Source: UBA1672 sp050633645
GTDB lineage: Bacteria > Pseudomonadota > Alphaproteobacteria > Micavibrionales > Micavibrionaceae
Direction of reading: 5' to 3'
Length of the DNA stretch: 64,000 nucleotides
NCBI GenBank assembly: GCA_050633645.1
Contig: JBOEGX010000002.1
Span: 310,001 to 374,000 of the forward strand
The first letter of the stretch is position 1; each line of letters opens with the position of its first letter. The translations under genes were made by a program, and so were the position numbers. Under the pieces are notes generated by a model. That model saw nothing but the letters and a program-made list of their open reading frames with translations. It ran no database searches and had not been told where the DNA came from. Shown piece by piece: positions 8,207 to 17,827 of the stretch.

Positions 8207-9202
8207 ATGTCAGATGAAACCGTACAAAACAAAGATGAGAAAAAGCCACAAAACAATTCTATGGCGGCATTTGGCAAAGATATTAAAGAGCTCGAAGACG
8301 CTCTGAACCTGATATACATTAAAAACAACGCAAGCGGACGAAACAAATTCCGCGACAAATGGCCTCTCGTCGCTAAATATATTTTTGGTGATGAACTCAT
8401 TGAATTTGACAATAATGGCACAACAGACCGAAAATACCGCGCAGAACTCGAAGAGCGCGCAGATGAACGCCGCGTCCTTCTCAAGGCCACAATCATAGAG
8501 CTCGTGGAAAAAAGCGTTGACGCTGGAATGTTAGAATTTGACTATGTTGGCAAAGTCATCGACAAATTCGGGCCAGACCTATCCCAAATACTCTATGCCA
8601 AAGACGTCATTAAACGCGTCCGCCCCGGCCTTCTCTCATCACATCAAAAAGACATGGATGATACAGCCAAAAAAGAGCAAGACGAGCAAGACGTAAAAGA
8701 TACCGCAATGCGCGCAAAGGCTGCCTCATTCGCAAAAGAAGGGGAAACAGCGGCAAACACACCATCCGATAATACGGATCTCAGGCAAAAAGAAAAAGAG
8801 ATCCTAAAAAACACGCCCGATGATGACATGGATAATATCAAACCCATCGACACAGACACTCTGGCCCCAAAAGACACAAACCCAGATGCAGAGTTCAGCA
8901 TCCCCGAAACAATCGCTTCACCCGAATCAAATCAGGAAATAGAAGAAAAAATAGAGCCAGCCCCCAAAGAGGAAAGCAATGAAGCACCGGAAATAAGTCC
9001 AAAAGATGAAAGAGCGCCCAAGCCCGACCCTGAAATGGATATCCCAGAGACACTTCATAAGCCCCAAGAAACAGAGGCAAAGCCAGACATCTTCGTATCC
9101 ACCGAAATGCCGAAAGAACAAGAAACCATAACCTCCGCTAAAAAAGCGGAAAAAGGCACCTATGTTTCACTATTTAATGCCTTGGCAAAAAAGGCGGCTT
9201 AA
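8207..9202 (+). CDS. Uncharacterised protein with long acidic, probably disordered C-terminal half
   Basis: The family is not recognised. The first ~140 of 331 residues look folded and helical (KDIKELEDALNLIYI, RNKFRDKWPLVAKYIFGDELIEFD, RVLLKATIIELVEKSVDAGMLEFD). From about residue 150 the chain is rich in E, K, D, P and T without hydrophobic core (repeated PET/PEI/PKDE segments). It ends with a short helix (YVSLFNALAKKAA). There is no signal peptide or membrane helix. The ribosome-binding site AAGGTGAAG precedes ATG 8207. The stop overlaps by 4 bases that of the convergent ctaA. The architecture suggests a scaffold or adaptor, but that is speculation. Confidence 0.6.
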   Translation: MSDETVQNKDEKKPQNNSMAAFGKDIKELEDALNLIYIKNNASGRNKFRDKWPLVAKYIFGDELIEFDNNGTTDRKYRAELEERADERRVLLKATIIELVEKSVDAGMLEFDYVGKVIDKFGPDLSQILYAKDVIKRVRPGLLSSHQKDMDDTAKKEQDEQDVKDTAMRAKAASFAKEGETAANTPSDNTDLRQKEKEILKNTPDDDMDNIKPIDTDTLAPKDTNPDAEFSIPETIASPESNQEIEEKIEPAPKEESNEAPEISPKDERAPKPDPEMDIPETLHKPQETEAKPDIFVSTEMPKEQETITSAKKAEKGTYVSLFNALAKKAA

Positions 9203-10242
9203 GCCTGCGCTCTGCCCTTATACGCACAAACATGCAAGCACATAATCAATAGGCTCAACAAAATCACCGCGCCCGCCTGATGCGCCACCGCTATTGGTAA
9301 AGACACCCGCGAAAGCAAAGTAAAAATCCCAAGTCCTAATTGCATCAACACAAAAGCCCCCAGCGCCGCAAAACAAAACTCCTTGCGTCCACGCCGCATC
9401 GCATAAACACAATAGGAAACCACAATACAAAACGTCCCCATCGCAAGCCATCGATGCATAAATTGAACCCCCGCATGATTTTCAAAGAAATTTAGCCATA
9501 CAGGCTGGTGAAACCAAACCTCTTCAGGAATCCACCGACCACCCATTTTGGGGAAACTATCATTATAAACAAGCCCCGCATCAAGCCCCGCCGTAAACGC
9601 ACCCCAGAAAATCGTCAAGACAACCGCAAATAAAACCGCCAATCCAGCCCACAAAAGAACCTTATCAGGCACAGGAGAAACACCGCGTCTCATTTTCCGA
9701 AACGTTAACCCAACCCATAACATCAAAACATAAATTAGAAATGCCAGTGACAGATGCGCCGCCAATCGATAATGCGAAACAGACGGATTATCGACAAGCC
9801 CACTTTTCACCATATACCACCCCATAAATCCTTGCGCCCCACCAAGAAGGAATATACCAAACAGCTTTAATTTATATCCCTTTGGTATCCATCCACGCAC
9901 AATAAAAAACAAAAACGGTAGGGCATAAAAAACACCAATCATCCGCCCCAACAAACGATGAAACCATTCCCAAAAGAATATATTTTTAAAATCCGAAAGC
10001 TCCATCCAAAAGTTTTTCTTCTGAAATTCTGGGGATTGCTTATACAGATCAAATGTCTCATGCCACTGCACCTCATTCATCGGCGGCAAAGCCCCTATCA
10101 ATGGCTTCCACTCAACAATAGACAATCCAGATTCTGTAAGGCGCGTAATCGCCCCAACAACAATCATCACAAAAACAGTAAAGCAACAAAAAAACAACCA
10201 CCTGTAAATATAGTGTAATTTAGAGCTATCAAAATGATCCAT
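9199..10242 (-). CDS. ctaA: Haem A synthase, COX15/CtaA family
   Basis: CtaA oxidises the C8 methyl of haem O to a formyl group, giving haem A for aa3-type cytochrome oxidase. It acts in the inner membrane. The 347-residue product has eight hydrophobic helices. The conserved histidines are visible in WEWFHRLLGR, SHYRLAAHLSLAF, FMHRWLAMG and VAHQAGAVIL. The N terminus has the family motifs GAITRLTESGLSIVEWKPL and GALPPM. Length and motif order are those of alphaproteobacterial type-2 CtaA. It is a single gene here; ctaB and the oxidase subunits are not in the window. Confidence 0.96.
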   Translation of the reverse strand: MDHFDSSKLHYIYRWLFFCCFTVFVMIVVGAITRLTESGLSIVEWKPLIGALPPMNEVQWHETFDLYKQSPEFQKKNFWMELSDFKNIFFWEWFHRLLGRMIGVFYALPFLFFIVRGWIPKGYKLKLFGIFLLGGAQGFMGWYMVKSGLVDNPSVSHYRLAAHLSLAFLIYVLMLWVGLTFRKMRRGVSPVPDKVLLWAGLAVLFAVVLTIFWGAFTAGLDAGLVYNDSFPKMGGRWIPEEVWFHQPVWLNFFENHAGVQFMHRWLAMGTFCIVVSYCVYAMRRGRKEFCFAALGAFVLMQLGLGIFTLLSRVSLPIAVAHQAGAVILLSLLIMCLHVCAYKGRAQA

Positions 10243-10340
10243 GGGAAATATTCCGTAATCTCTTGCATATAAAGGACTTAATATCGCACACTTAATGTGT
10301 TAGCGTTCAAGCAAATAAGGCATAAACCGAGTAGGCACGG

Positions 10341-11150
10341 ATGGCAAGTTTTGATTTCATAGAGGCATCCACAAAAGGATACGAATTCGTATGGGATAAG
10401 GCGACGTATCTAATGCGTGTTGCCATACCAGTAATATTTGTAAAAGTCTTCTGCCTGCTAACAGCTTTTTCTCTTCAATTAGAGGTAGGGTCATTAATAT
10501 ACGGCCTTGCCGTCTTGCCCTCATACGCAATAGAGGGCATTTTCGTCATCGGCCTTATTCGATATTTCATATATAGAGAACCAATCTATGTCTGGGGAAG
10601 CATGGTTCCCTGCCCCGAAACCAAACAAACGGATCTACCATTTTTCATCCACCCATCCTCAGAACGCAAAAGACCCATGCAGGCAGGCATCGCGCTCTAT
10701 ATACTAATATGGGTGATCTTATTATGCCTTGTTGGCTTACTGCCAAAGGAAACAGCCGAAGCCACCGCAGAACCGCGCCCCGAAATTATGGCTCATCAGG
10801 CATTCTTCGCCTTTACTGTTATGGCTGGCATGCTCTACGGCATGATTTGGTCAATGCGTATATTCTTCTCCTATATTCCGTTGACACTTGACTACACCCT
10901 CAGTGAATATTTAAAAAAAATGGAGGGCTTCAAAAGCTCGGCAATGATTGCACTCACCCTCGTCATCTGCACAATGCCAATCCTCATCATAGATATCGGA
11001 ATATTAAATCTATTAGATATAATGTTCGGCCAAGGAAGCGCCGCCTTCATCGTTGGAAAAGCCATCTTGGAAAGTATCCTCGGCATATTCACAATTTCCA
11101 TTCAGGTGGTTGCAATCACTTATGGAATTTGCCATATCATGTCCGAATAA
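10341..11150 (+). CDS. Uncharacterised multi-pass inner-membrane protein
   Basis: The 269-residue protein has about six predicted membrane helices, for example VAIPVIFVKVFCLLTAF, LYILIWVILLCLVGLL, FAFTVMAGMLYGMIW and ALTLVICTMPILIIDIGIL. It starts with a soluble segment (MASFDFIEASTKGYEFVW). No catalytic motif or named family is recognisable. Similar YIP1- or DUF-type membrane proteins occur in alphaproteobacteria. It is followed after 18 bases by a ferredoxin gene, so the two may be co-transcribed, but a functional link is not evident. Confidence 0.65.
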   Translation: MASFDFIEASTKGYEFVWDKATYLMRVAIPVIFVKVFCLLTAFSLQLEVGSLIYGLAVLPSYAIEGIFVIGLIRYFIYREPIYVWGSMVPCPETKQTDLPFFIHPSSERKRPMQAGIALYILIWVILLCLVGLLPKETAEATAEPRPEIMAHQAFFAFTVMAGMLYGMIWSMRIFFSYIPLTLDYTLSEYLKKMEGFKSSAMIALTLVICTMPILIIDIGILNLLDIMFGQGSAAFIVGKAILESILGIFTISIQVVAITYGICHIMSE

Positions 11151-11168
11151 AAAACGGCTTTAAAAAAA

Positions 11169-11483
11169 ATGAAAATTTTCGTAACCGACCTAGATGGAAA
11201 AGAACACGCACTCGAAGCCGTTGAAGGCTGGCGCGCCATGGAAATCATTCGTGAATACGGACTTCCGATAAAGGCCGAATGCGGGGGGGCATGCTCCTGC
11301 GCCACATGCCATGTCTATATTGACTCCGCATGGATTCATAAAATCCCAACCAAACGCGATGATGAGGAAGAAATGCTTGATGAGGCATTCAACGTGCATG
11401 AAAATTCCCGCCTCTCATGCCAAATAATTCTTGATGAAACCCTGAACGGACTAAAACTCACCTTGGCAAAAAACCCAGATTAG
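11169..11483 (+). CDS. [2Fe-2S] ferredoxin, ISC/adrenodoxin type
   Basis: The 104-residue protein carries the adrenodoxin-type cluster-binding pattern C-x5-C-x2-C (ECGGACSCATCHVYI, about residues 37-50), with the fourth cysteine in SRLSCQI near residue 81. The DEEEMLDEA segment is the acidic helix that contacts partner reductases. Such ferredoxins donate electrons in iron-sulfur cluster assembly or to cytochrome P450s and hydroxylases. No isc genes are beside it, so the partner is open. The stop is directly followed by the stop of the convergent usg gene. Confidence 0.93.
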   Translation: MKIFVTDLDGKEHALEAVEGWRAMEIIREYGLPIKAECGGACSCATCHVYIDSAWIHKIPTKRDDEEEMLDEAFNVHENSRLSCQIILDETLNGLKLTLAKNPD

Positions 11484-11747
11484 CTATTGCACCGTTCCTT
11501 GCCATTCAGCAAACCGATAATCACCGGGGGTAATAAGCTCTTGCTTTGCGACATAAACCGAATGCAACTTCCCTTCGATTTTTTCCACCCAAAAATCTAA
11601 AAAGACCCGCAAAGTAGGATACTCTGGGGCGATATCATATTCTTGCCAGATAAACTCCTGCAAAACACTTTGGTGATCAGGCAAATGATAAACGATTTGC
11701 GCCGTCGTTAATCGATAGTCTTTTAATTGCTTCTCCAATTCCGCCAT
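11484..11747 (-). CDS. usg: Usg family protein
   Basis: The 87-residue protein matches the small alphaproteobacterial Usg family throughout: YRLTTAQIVYHLPDHQSVLQ, FIWQEYDIAPEYPTLRVFLDFW, EGKLHSVYVA. The family was named from an ORF upstream of tryptophan genes in Caulobacter. Its function is unknown, though it is widespread in alphaproteobacteria. Here it is not next to trp genes. It is a good lineage marker for the window. Confidence 0.88.
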   Translation of the reverse strand: MAELEKQLKDYRLTTAQIVYHLPDHQSVLQEFIWQEYDIAPEYPTLRVFLDFWVEKIEGKLHSVYVAKQELITPGDYRFAEWQGTVQ

Positions 11748-11892
11748 ATATTAAGCCTCCCAAATATTAAACAGACATACCATTCTACCAGAAAATGGCC
11801 TTTTTCCAAAATATCCGAACATTTTGCTTGTTATATCCAAGTCCACCAAGTTATAAGGCGCGTGTTAATCTAAACATAGGCAATAAATTAAA

Positions 11893-12762
11893 GTGGATTT
11901 ATTTTCATTTCTTATAGAAAACAAGGCCGTATTAAGCGGAATTTGCATTGGGTTTGCAACGATCACAGGCGTCAGCCTCAATATAATATACAACAAAGCC
12001 ATTGAGGGGCGCGCAAAAAAAGACAAAAATGCTAGCACAGCATCCGCCCTAGCCGCGGAACTACTATACAATTCTTACCATTTACGCGATTTATACCTCG
12101 AAATACACAAAAACAAATCAAAATCCTACCGCGCAAAAGAATACACACATATTGATATGCAAGTGTATCAAGAGCTACTTATACAAATAGGAGACCTAGG
12201 CTCCGCCATCACCTTTATGGTTGTCGACACATACGGCGATATCAAAAAAATGAAGGCGCATATGGATGCATTCTCAGAAGCCCCCCACAAAAAACCAGAG
12301 CATCTAAAAATCATCCTTGATGATATTCAAATGGCACTGGTAAAATCGCTATCATGCTCTATGACCCTTTATATGTATTCTGATTACATGACTGGACGAA
12401 AATGGTTTAAAAGCATCCGTGAATCCAGAATAATCAGAATAGAAAGAACCCTCAGCGGATTTTGTAAGTTCATCGAAGAAATTAACGGCAACATTGATTT
12501 CATTTCAATAGATGAACAAGACGATTTGGAATTCAGAAAACGATTCAAAAAACAAGAAAACCGTGAAAACATTAAAAAACTATTTATCACCGTACATGGT
12601 GTATTCAAGGTATTATCAAAACAACCAGAATGGCGCGCACAATTAACGCTAAGGGCTTTTTCGTATATAACCCAAAACACACTTACGCGGTTTTTAAATC
12701 TCGAAATTGATGAGTATGATTTAATGTCTGAACATGAATACAGCCGCTTCCTTCCTAAATAA
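11893..12762 (+). CDS. Uncharacterised membrane-tethered protein
   Basis: The reading frame of 289 residues begins at a GTG (11893). One N-terminal membrane helix follows (SGICIGFATITGVSLNIIY), then a long helical, charged cytoplasmic domain (KDKNASTASALAAELLYNSYHLRDLYLEI...). The family is not recognised; the layout resembles orphan proteins common in mobile or host-interaction regions. The start codon is uncertain because no ATG lies near the N-terminal helix and the ribosome-binding site is weak. It lies immediately upstream of the groESL promoter region and on the same strand. Codon use is slightly more AT-rich than in the flanking housekeeping genes. Confidence 0.55.
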   Translation: MDLFSFLIENKAVLSGICIGFATITGVSLNIIYNKAIEGRAKKDKNASTASALAAELLYNSYHLRDLYLEIHKNKSKSYRAKEYTHIDMQVYQELLIQIGDLGSAITFMVVDTYGDIKKMKAHMDAFSEAPHKKPEHLKIILDDIQMALVKSLSCSMTLYMYSDYMTGRKWFKSIRESRIIRIERTLSGFCKFIEEINGNIDFISIDEQDDLEFRKRFKKQENRENIKKLFITVHGVFKVLSKQPEWRAQLTLRAFSYITQNTLTRFLNLEIDEYDLMSEHEYSRFLPK

Positions 12763-12801
12763 TAAAAACAACATATTAAATTCCTTCATACTACGAAAAC
12801 A

Positions 12802-12830
12802 CTTGAATCTTCCCGCAAGTGGCGTTATGA
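12802..12830 (+). promoter_or_regulatory. Heat-shock (RpoH-like) promoter candidate for groESL
   Basis: CTTGAA at 12802-12807 is separated by 17 bases from TTATGA at 12825-12830. CTTGAA is the usual -35 of sigma-32 promoters and the -10 is an approximate match. No CIRCE element (TTAGCACTC-N9-GAGTGCTAA) is visible before groES, so HrcA control is not supported. Confidence 0.4.
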
Positions 12831-12838
12831 GTCATCTT

Positions 12839-12909
12839 GCATAGAAATACTCTATGCATTGGAAGGGGTTTTCAGGCTCCGGCTCTTAAAAAGGGCGGAA
12901 CAGAAAACC
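12839..12909 (+). promoter_or_regulatory. Structured 5' leader of groESL
   Basis: Two hairpins can be drawn in the predicted leader. GCATAGA (12839-12845) pairs perfectly with TCTATGC (12851-12857) over a 5-base loop. GGTTTTC (12867-12873) pairs with GAAAACC (12903-12909) enclosing a GC-rich inner hairpin. The leader from the promoter to the groES start is about 110 bases. The ribosome-binding site AGGAG near 12932 is not obviously sequestered, so this is a structured leader, not a proven RNA thermometer. Confidence 0.45.
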
Positions 12910-12943
12910 TGCTTATTAACCATAAACTATAGGAGATACGAAA

Positions 12944-13234
12944 ATGAACTTTCGTCCTTTACATGATCGCGTACTTGTCCGTCGCGCGGAAGCTGAAACC
13001 AAAACAGCAGGCGGTATCATTATTCCCGGAACAGCAGAAGAAAAGCCATCAGAAGGCGAAATCGTTGCAACAGGCAATGGCTACGTTAATGACAATGGTG
13101 ACATTCGCGCCCTTGACGTGAAAACAGGTGACAAAGTCATCTTCTCAAAATGGGCCGGCACAGAAGTTACTATCGATGGCGAAGAACTTATGGTGATGAA
13201 AGAATCTGACATCATCGGCGTTATCGCTGCTTAA
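12944..13234 (+). CDS. groES: Co-chaperonin GroES
   Basis: The 96-residue protein begins MNFRPLHDRVLVRR and has the mobile-loop sequence ETKTAGGIIIPGTAEEKP that docks onto GroEL. It then has IVATGNG, GDKVIFSKWAGTEV and the C-terminal MKESDIIGVI. Seven copies form the lid of the GroEL chamber for ATP-driven protein folding. It is preceded by TAGGAGA and followed 34 bases later by groEL in the standard operon. Codon choice shifts to more frequent, GC-richer codons than the neighbouring genes, as expected for high expression. Confidence 0.98.
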   Translation: MNFRPLHDRVLVRRAEAETKTAGGIIIPGTAEEKPSEGEIVATGNGYVNDNGDIRALDVKTGDKVIFSKWAGTEVTIDGEELMVMKESDIIGVIAA

Positions 13235-13268
13235 TTCAATTTAAACACAAAATTTAGGAGGCCTCATT

Positions 13269-14930
<1,662 letters not shown>

Positions 14931-14960
14931 TCATCCACCAACTATTCCTAAAAATTCATA

Positions 14961-14990
14961 AACCCCCGTCATATGATGGGGGTTTTATTT
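14961..14990 (+). terminator. Rho-independent terminator of groESL
   Basis: AACCCCC at 14961-14967 pairs with GGGGGTT around an inner TCATATGA palindrome, followed by TTATTTT. It lies 30 bases after the groEL stop. Confidence 0.85.
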
Positions 14991-15004
14991 TAGCGGCATT
15001 TGGC

Positions 15005-15073
15005 ATGTTTGATGAAGGATATAAAATTGGTCGCCTTCGCCCCGAATACAAGGATTTAAAAGAACAGATTTAA
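15005..15073 (+). CDS. Possible 22-residue mini-ORF between two terminators
   Basis: The frame reads MFDEGYKIGRLRPEYKDLKE then QI and a stop, 15 bases after the groEL terminator. Its stop codon is the first base pair region of the next terminator (15072-15103), as for a real gene 3' end. The ribosome-binding site is poor. It may be a small gene or the last remnant of a decayed one; the composition (Y, K, R, E) is protein-like. No further evidence is available. Confidence 0.25.
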   Translation: MFDEGYKIGRLRPEYKDLKEQI

Positions 15074-15103
15074 AAAGCGCTTTCCCACATTTACGCGCTT
15101 TTT
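15072..15103 (+). terminator. Rho-independent terminator
   Basis: AAAAAGCGC at 15072-15080 pairs with GCGCTTTTT at 15095-15103. Because the arm is flanked by A-run and T-run, it could work in both directions. No substantial gene precedes it except the 22-codon ORF. Confidence 0.65.
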
Positions 15104-15111
15104 AACCAACG

Positions 15112-15140
15112 CCCTCTTCGTCTCCCACGGACGAAGGGGG
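15112..15140. repeat. Perfect hairpin in the groEL downstream gap
   Basis: CCCTCTTCGTC at 15112-15122 pairs with GACGAAGGGGG at 15130-15140 (one G-T pair) over a 7-base loop. No T-run follows, so it is not a standard terminator. The rest of the gap to 15287 is AT-rich and probably contains the promoter of the next gene. Confidence 0.5.
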
Positions 15141-15287
15141 TTACTAAGTACATGGAACATATATTATATTACATAATTTTATTGAATTCCATAATGCATT
15201 AATATATACCCTACACATGCTTACATTAAAGAAACGCTTTAAAAGTTAAGCACGCATAATAAATTTTGGGTAAATACGGCACATATC

Positions 15288-16208
15288 ATGAGCGATGAAA
15301 CGAAAATCATCAACACAAAGGTATCCAAGGCGTCTTACGCCCCGAGAGCATGGCTGATAGCTAATTTTTCAAACGAAGAAACTAAAGAAATTTTTGAACT
15401 ATCTCAAAATCCAGATAATTTAAAAAAACAAATAAGAACAAATAAAAACATACAACACGAGAGCATAACGTCCGCAGATATTTTCTTACAAAATATAATA
15501 CCACGGCTAAATAAAGACCCCATTGGCGGGGAAGATTATGCCACCATTTATGAATCAACAATGACCAATATAGCAGCCTCAACAAGTCTTCATGAAATGT
15601 TGTTAGGCGCCAAAACAGAACAAAAATTTCATTATCACCCACCTTCTGGAAAACCAGTAGATCCAACCACAAGTATCAGACAGGTTCTTCTTTACCCACT
15701 TCATGATAGAGAAACAGGAAATGGCGGAATAAAATTTGAATGGTTCGAATTAGAAAATTCTGGGATAAGGCGAGATGATGATGAAATATATTCACGAGCA
15801 ACAGGAACACCCATAGGCGATAAACACGTTGTTGAAGCAAAGCCAGGGCAAATAATTATGGTTGAGTTTGGAAAAGGAGTCCACCATTTTAGCGGACTTG
15901 GTTTTGCATTATCAGCGCATTTTCATGACAAGGAAACTGGCACGCGTTTAGGATCATTTCTCGGCAATACCGCCACATGGCACGAAACAAAAAATGACCC
16001 AAAAAACATTGCACAGGTTGAAATAAACGCTCTTCCCTTAAAAAACAATGCCTCAATCAAACAAAACTTCAATGATTTAAGTTTAATAATCGGGCTACAC
16101 GAAACAATTCTACGCGAGCGCCTAGAAAAGCATATCACCAATTCCGCAGGAAAACCACTGCACCCCAACACAAGAACCGCTCTATTAAATGATCTTAGAT
16201 TAGATTAG
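15288..16208 (+). CDS. Uncharacterised 306-residue protein, cupin-like middle region
   Basis: I do not recognise the family. The N-terminal 100 residues are helical. The middle part has a histidine-rich beta-type layout: KFHYHPPSGKP near residue 118, then IIMVEFGKGVHHFSGLGFALSAHFHD near residue 190. This spacing of His motifs resembles a cupin or 2-oxoglutarate-oxygenase-like double-stranded helix, but no exact signature is present. The C-terminal 60 residues are helical. There is no targeting signal. It is convergent with an XRE regulator (1 base between stops), and both are more AT-rich than the flanking core genes, suggesting an accessory pair. Confidence 0.55.
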   Translation: MSDETKIINTKVSKASYAPRAWLIANFSNEETKEIFELSQNPDNLKKQIRTNKNIQHESITSADIFLQNIIPRLNKDPIGGEDYATIYESTMTNIAASTSLHEMLLGAKTEQKFHYHPPSGKPVDPTTSIRQVLLYPLHDRETGNGGIKFEWFELENSGIRRDDDEIYSRATGTPIGDKHVVEAKPGQIIMVEFGKGVHHFSGLGFALSAHFHDKETGTRLGSFLGNTATWHETKNDPKNIAQVEINALPLKNNASIKQNFNDLSLIIGLHETILRERLEKHITNSAGKPLHPNTRTALLNDLRLD

Positions 16209-16209
16209 A

Positions 16210-16881
16210 TTACTTGACTGGCTTTGCTATAGTTTCCCAAGCGACATCGAATAAAACTCTAAACCCCTCGCAAAATTGTTTATTCTCCAAGACTCTAATC
16301 ACTAGATTCTGATCAAAAGTAACAAACGCAAGTTTATTAGAATAGGCATATATTGACTGATCATTAAATTTATCTGATGGAAACTGCCTGTGTTCCGAAA
16401 AAGAACTACTGATTAAATAATTATCACCTTCCGAAATCAGAAGGCGCTGAATTTTCTTATTCATCTTAGACATTCGTTCTGAATGCATATCCCACCAATC
16501 TTTACCTAACCATTTATGCCAATTTTCTGGACGAGCATTATAAAGATAAACGAGTGATTCAATGTTGTTTTTCTTCTCAAATTCATTCTTCGTATAATGA
16601 TAAATATCATCAACCAAAAACTTAAGGCCATCCGCCCCTCTCAAGGTTCGAACCTCACCCGTGCGCTTCTTAACACCGCTCTCACCAATAAACTCAACAT
16701 CAACCTTATCAAAGGCCGCCGTGATCTTTGCCGTCGTCGTCGCGTTTGGATGATTTGTGCCATTTTCAATGCGCGCAATGCCCGTCTGCGACAATCCCGC
16801 ATGCTCGGCCAACTCACCTTGACTCCATCCTATTAATGCACGCGCGGCGCGAATTTGTTCTATCGTCGGCATATTTTCCAC
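16210..16881 (-). CDS. XRE-family transcriptional regulator with an effector-like C-terminal domain
   Basis: Residues about 5-60 form a classic HTH_3 domain: IRAARALIGWSQGELAEHAGLSQTGIARIENGTNHPN. A winged or linker segment (VEFIGESGVKKRTGEVRTL) follows. The remaining ~130 residues form a globular domain ending in VIRVLENKQFCEGFRVLFDVAWE. That ending resembles the C-terminal parts of TrmB/PLD-like effector domains seen in some bacterial regulators; this is tentative. Its 5' end faces a gap holding a candidate small RNA gene on the other strand. The target is unknown, and autoregulation or control of the small RNA is possible. Confidence 0.8.
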   Translation of the reverse strand: MENMPTIEQIRAARALIGWSQGELAEHAGLSQTGIARIENGTNHPNATTTAKITAAFDKVDVEFIGESGVKKRTGEVRTLRGADGLKFLVDDIYHYTKNEFEKKNNIESLVYLYNARPENWHKWLGKDWWDMHSERMSKMNKKIQRLLISEGDNYLISSSFSEHRQFPSDKFNDQSIYAYSNKLAFVTFDQNLVIRVLENKQFCEGFRVLFDVAWETIAKPVK

Positions 16882-16995
16882 AATATATTTAACTGTTATC
16901 CGCCCGTTATATGTCTAAAGATACAATTTGTCTAGGAAAATAGAAACGTATGACAGAAAAATAGCATAAAAATACATAATTTTGTCATAAATATG

Positions 16996-17024
16996 TTGAC
17001 ATTATGGCACCAGACACCTAAGCA
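16996..17024 (+). promoter_or_regulatory. Sigma-70-type promoter of a candidate small RNA
   Basis: A consensus TTGACA at 16996-17001 is separated by 17 bases from TAAGCA at 17019-17024. The predicted transcription start is near 17,031. No open reading frame of useful size follows; instead three hairpins and a terminator do. Confidence 0.5.
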
Positions 17025-17030
17025 TGCATC

Positions 17031-17133
17031 ATTGGTTGCAATAACCGATACAAAATAACACGTGTCCCCACACACGTTATTTTACTGCGTAGGAAAGTCG
17101 GGTGACCGTGAAAATGGTATCATCCGGCTTTTT
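17031..17133 (+). ncRNA. Candidate small RNA, about 100 nt, three hairpins
   Basis: Downstream of a good promoter the sequence folds into three consecutive hairpins. TTGGTT (17032-17037) pairs with AACCGA (17043-17048). AAAATAAC (17052-17059) pairs with GTTATTTT (17076-17083), with an inner GTGT/ACAC helix. The third is AAAGTCGGGTGA (17094-17105) with TCATCCGGCTTT (17120-17131), 12 pairs with two G-T wobbles, ending in TTTTT as an intrinsic terminator. The gap lies between the 5' end of an XRE regulator and the 3' end of a YgjV-like gene, both minus strand, so the terminator does not belong to either. I cannot assign it to a known RNA family. Confidence 0.5.
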
Positions 17134-17152
17134 CGATTCTAAGCCAAAAACG

Positions 17153-17686
17153 CTAAGCCGAAATTTGTGATTTTCTAAACACGCGAATCACCGCAGACCA
17201 ATCAAGATTCTTCGCATGCGCGGCGGCAAACAAGAAATTAAAAATCATCGCCGGAACGGATAGCGCCAAAGACCCGGTGCATGTTAAAATCCCACCCGCA
17301 ACAAATGCAAAACCACGAAACTCCAATATATTTTCTGACATTTTCGACCTCAACGACAAAACAAATGCAACAAGCGCCAGCCCATCAATAACCGTCCCAC
17401 TGGACGTCAAAAGAATCAACGCCGCCCCAAAAGGATACAGGAAATACATTGCGCGCCTCACGCGCGCATCCCCCACCGCATAAAGCGCCATCACTGACGT
17501 AACAATGCTAAGCATGTTAAGGGTCAACAAACTATACTGCCCAAGCATATACCACTGCGCGCATAAAAAAACATAACCGATCAATCCGACCTGCATAATT
17601 CTTATTTGCGTTTTAAAATGCGGGGCACTAATATAAAAAATATACCCTAAAAATCCGGTTGCTTGCGCTATAATATACAGGCTCAT
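17153..17686 (-). CDS. YgjV-family inner-membrane protein
   Basis: The 177-residue protein has five to six membrane helices. It shows the features of the YgjV family: N-terminal AQATGFLGYIFYISAPHFKTQIRI, then GQYSLLTLNMLSIVTSVMALY and a C-terminal VPAMIFNFLFAAAHAKNL. The family's function is unknown; it is distantly similar in plan to small sugar or metabolite transporters. The gene is monocistronic and its stop is 20 bases from the terminator of the convergent candidate small RNA. Confidence 0.75.
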   Translation of the reverse strand: MSLYIIAQATGFLGYIFYISAPHFKTQIRIMQVGLIGYVFLCAQWYMLGQYSLLTLNMLSIVTSVMALYAVGDARVRRAMYFLYPFGAALILLTSSGTVIDGLALVAFVLSLRSKMSENILEFRGFAFVAGGILTCTGSLALSVPAMIFNFLFAAAHAKNLDWSAVIRVFRKSQISA

Positions 17687-17827
17687 GATATCGCTTCTTT
17701 TAATGTGTAATCCTAAACTATCAGGGAATCGTTAAAATTTAATGAAATCAAGAAGTTAGGTAGCATATTATAGGTATATTTATACTGATTTTATAGCTTT
17801 AGATACATATTAAGGTACAAAAATTTT

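Noticed and set aside
12763..12943. CIRCE operator for groESL
   Set aside because: TTAGCACTC/GAGTGCTAA is not present in the leader; the inverted repeats there are different.
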